Shown here: one piece after another, positions 5,179 to 6,336 of the stretch
Layout: each line of letters opens with the position of its first letter
How positions within the stretch are numbered: the stretch's first letter is position 1
Source: Chloroflexia bacterium
Lineage (GTDB): Bacteria; Chloroflexota; Chloroflexia; QHBQ01; JADMIH01
Length of the DNA stretch: 6,336 nt
Assembly (NCBI GenBank): GCA_025927935.1
Contig: JAICKM010000419.1
Span: 1 to 6,336 of the forward strand
Direction: 5' to 3'
Notes under the pieces: generated by a model
What the model was told of the DNA's origin: nothing
The model's database searches: none
Seen by the model: only the letters and a program-made list of their open reading frames with translations
Translations under genes and position numbers: made by a program

Positions 5179-6336
5179 GCTACCAACTCCTCCTCGGACA
5201 ACTGCGAGGCCACGATTTCGCGGTAGACCTCGCTGCTCAATAGAAGCTCTTTGTGGGTGCCCTGGCCCGCGAGGCTGCCTTCGTCCAGCACCAGGATGCG
5301 GTCGGCGTCCATGATGGTGGTCACGCGCTGGCCGACGATGATGACGGTGGATTGCGTGGTCTCGCGCCTGAGCGCGCGACGCAGGCGGGCGTCGGTCTTG
5401 AAGTCGAGCGCCGAGAAGCTGTCGTCGAAGATATAGACTTCGGGCCGGCGGACCAGGGCGCGGGCGATGGACAGGCGCTGCTTTTGCCCGCCGGACAGGT
5501 TGGCGCCGGCCTGCGCGATCAGCGAATCGAAGCCTTCGGGCATCGCGGTCACGAAGTCGAGCGCCTGGGCGGTGGTGGCCGCGTCGCGCATCTCTTCGTC
5601 GGTCGCGTCTTTCTTGCCGTAGCGGATATTGTCGGCGACCGTGCCGGTGAAGAGCACGGCCTGCTGGGGCACGAAGCCGATCCTGGCGCGCAACATTTCC
5701 TGGGTCATCTCGCGCACGTCCACGCCGTCCACGGTGATGCTGCCGCTGTCCACATCGTAGAAGCGCGGGATCAGGTTGACCAGCGTCGATTTGCCCGCGC
5801 CGGTGCCGCCGATGATGGCGACGACTTCGCCGGGCCGGGCGATGAAGGAGATATCGCACAGCGCCGGTTGCTCGGCACCGGGATAGCTAAAGGTGACGTT
5901 GCGGAACTCGACCAGGCCGCGCTCGCCGGACGGCGCCTGGGCCTGGGCCGGGTCGTTAATCTCCGGCTTCATGTTCAGCACTTCGTTGATACGCACCGAC
6001 GACGCCTGGGCGCGGGGCACCATGATGAAGAGCATCGAGACCATGAGCAGCGACCACATGATCTGCATAGCGTACTGCAAGAACGCGATCAGATCACCGA
6101 CCTGCATACCGCCGCTGTCGATGCGGATGCCGCCGAACCAGATGATGGCAATCGTGGTGAAGTTCATCACCAGCAGCAAGACTGGGAACAGCAGGGCCAT
6201 CGTGCGGTTGACCTGGATCGCGGTGGTGGTCAGGTCGGCGTTGGCCGCGGTGAAGCGTTGCTTCTCATACTCCGAGCGATTGAACGCGCGAATGACCCGG
6301 ATGCCGGTCAGGTTCTCGCGCAGCACCAGATTGATC
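5175..6336 (-). CDS. ABC exporter half-transporter, degenerate-site subunit (5' end outside window)
   Basis: The visible 386 residues begin inside the membrane domain at the coupling region (INLVLRENLTGIRVIRAFNR). TM5, TM6 and the whole ATPase domain follow, so roughly the first 190-200 residues are missing. Walker A GGTGAGKST (5784-5810) and signature LSGGQ (5484-5498) are canonical. Walker B reads VYIFDDSFSALD, with Asp (5421-5423) in the catalytic Glu position, and the switch-loop His is Gln (VGQR, codon 5328-5330). This pattern is known for the degenerate half of heterodimeric exporters such as TM287/288 and BmrCD. With the downstream subunit it should make one weak and one active ATP site. 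It is a multidrug- or lipid-type exporter by family; the substrate is unknown. The stop overlaps the partner's start. An in-frame GTG at 6324-6326 is not the start, because the frame and the conserved sequence continue to the edge. The operon promoter is outside the window. Confidence 0.93.
   Translation of the reverse strand, partial: INLVLRENLTGIRVIRAFNRSEYEKQRFTAANADLTTTAIQVNRTMALLFPVLLLVMNFTTIAIIWFGGIRIDSGGMQVGDLIAFLQYAMQIMWSLLMVSMLFIMVPRAQASSVRINEVLNMKPEINDPAQAQAPSGERGLVEFRNVTFSYPGAEQPALCDISFIARPGEVVAIIGGTGAGKSTLVNLIPRFYDVDSGSITVDGVDVREMTQEMLRARIGFVPQQAVLFTGTVADNIRYGKKDATDEEMRDAATTAQALDFVTAMPEGFDSLIAQAGANLSGGQKQRLSIARALVRRPEVYIFDDSFSALDFKTDARLRRALRRETTQSTVIIVGQRVTTIMDADRILVLDEGSLAGQGTHKELLLSSEVYREIVASQLSEEELVA
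5187..5194 (-). promoter_or_regulatory. ribosome binding site for the downstream ABC gene, inside the upstream gene
   Basis: On the minus strand AGGAGGAG ends 8 nt before ATG 5178. It lies within the final codons of the upstream ABC gene (the SEEELVA end). A strong Shine-Dalgarno sequence plus the ATGA overlap at 5175-5178 supports this start and balanced synthesis of the two subunits. Confidence 0.85.

Noticed and set aside
3235..5226. Long plus-strand open frame of about 660 codons opposite the ABC gene
   Set aside because: It is a mirror of a high-GC gene. The product is a compositional jumble rich in His, Asp, Val and Gly with no domain, while the minus strand encodes a textbook ABC exporter.
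5179..5859. Upstream extension of the downstream ABC gene to 5859
   Set aside because: This stretch overlaps the coding region of the upstream ABC ATPase domain in another frame. The ATGA overlap and strong Shine-Dalgarno sequence place the start at 5178.

Overview
The window looks like a high-GC bacterial chromosome segment. The best guess is a member of the Chloroflexota or a similarly repeat-rich high-GC lineage. This rests on protein style and on families of intergenic palindromes that resemble the 'TTCGCTGCGCTCAGAATGACA' and 'GGTTTGAAACC' repeats I associate with such genomes. No marker gene fixes the taxonomy, so this is inference.

Layout, left to right. (1) The last 29 codons of an unidentified gene end at 91. 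(2) A gene-free stretch of about 410 nt carries one 19-nt palindrome, one complete 74-nt hairpin element and a rearranged half-copy. (3) A very good sigma-70-type promoter (TTGACT, 17 nt, TATAAT) drives a MarR-family regulator starting at ATG 571. (4) A 196-nt gap holds a second 74-nt element, inverted relative to the first, and a possible leader hairpin. (5) A 14-helix DHA2-type major facilitator drug/proton antiporter follows at 1226-2974. (6) The convergent gap at 2975-3192 holds a degenerate nested-hairpin repeat, a strong bidirectional terminator and a second copy of the short palindrome. (7) On the minus strand, two overlapping ABC exporter half-transporter genes run in from the right edge. 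The upstream one is cut by the window end.

The theme is efflux. The MarR protein most likely represses itself and perhaps the MFS pump, answering a small-molecule ligand. The two ABC half-transporters have complementary defects in their ATP sites. One has a catalytic Glu replaced by Asp and a switch His replaced by Gln. The other has ISQGQ in place of LSGGQ. Together they should form one heterodimeric exporter with a degenerate and a consensus ATP site. Nothing in the sequence shows that the ABC pair is controlled by the MarR protein.

The genes belong to known families. The less ordinary content is the non-coding DNA: three palindrome families packed into about 820 nt of intergenic sequence. 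Two 74-nt copies match 70/74 in inverted orientation and bracket the marR-type gene with its promoter. One half-copy has its 13-nt core flipped in place between 4-bp inverted repeats. A pair of short palindromes differs by a compensatory base-pair change. I found no CRISPR array, tRNA, rRNA, insertion-sequence transposase or clear new multi-gene system.
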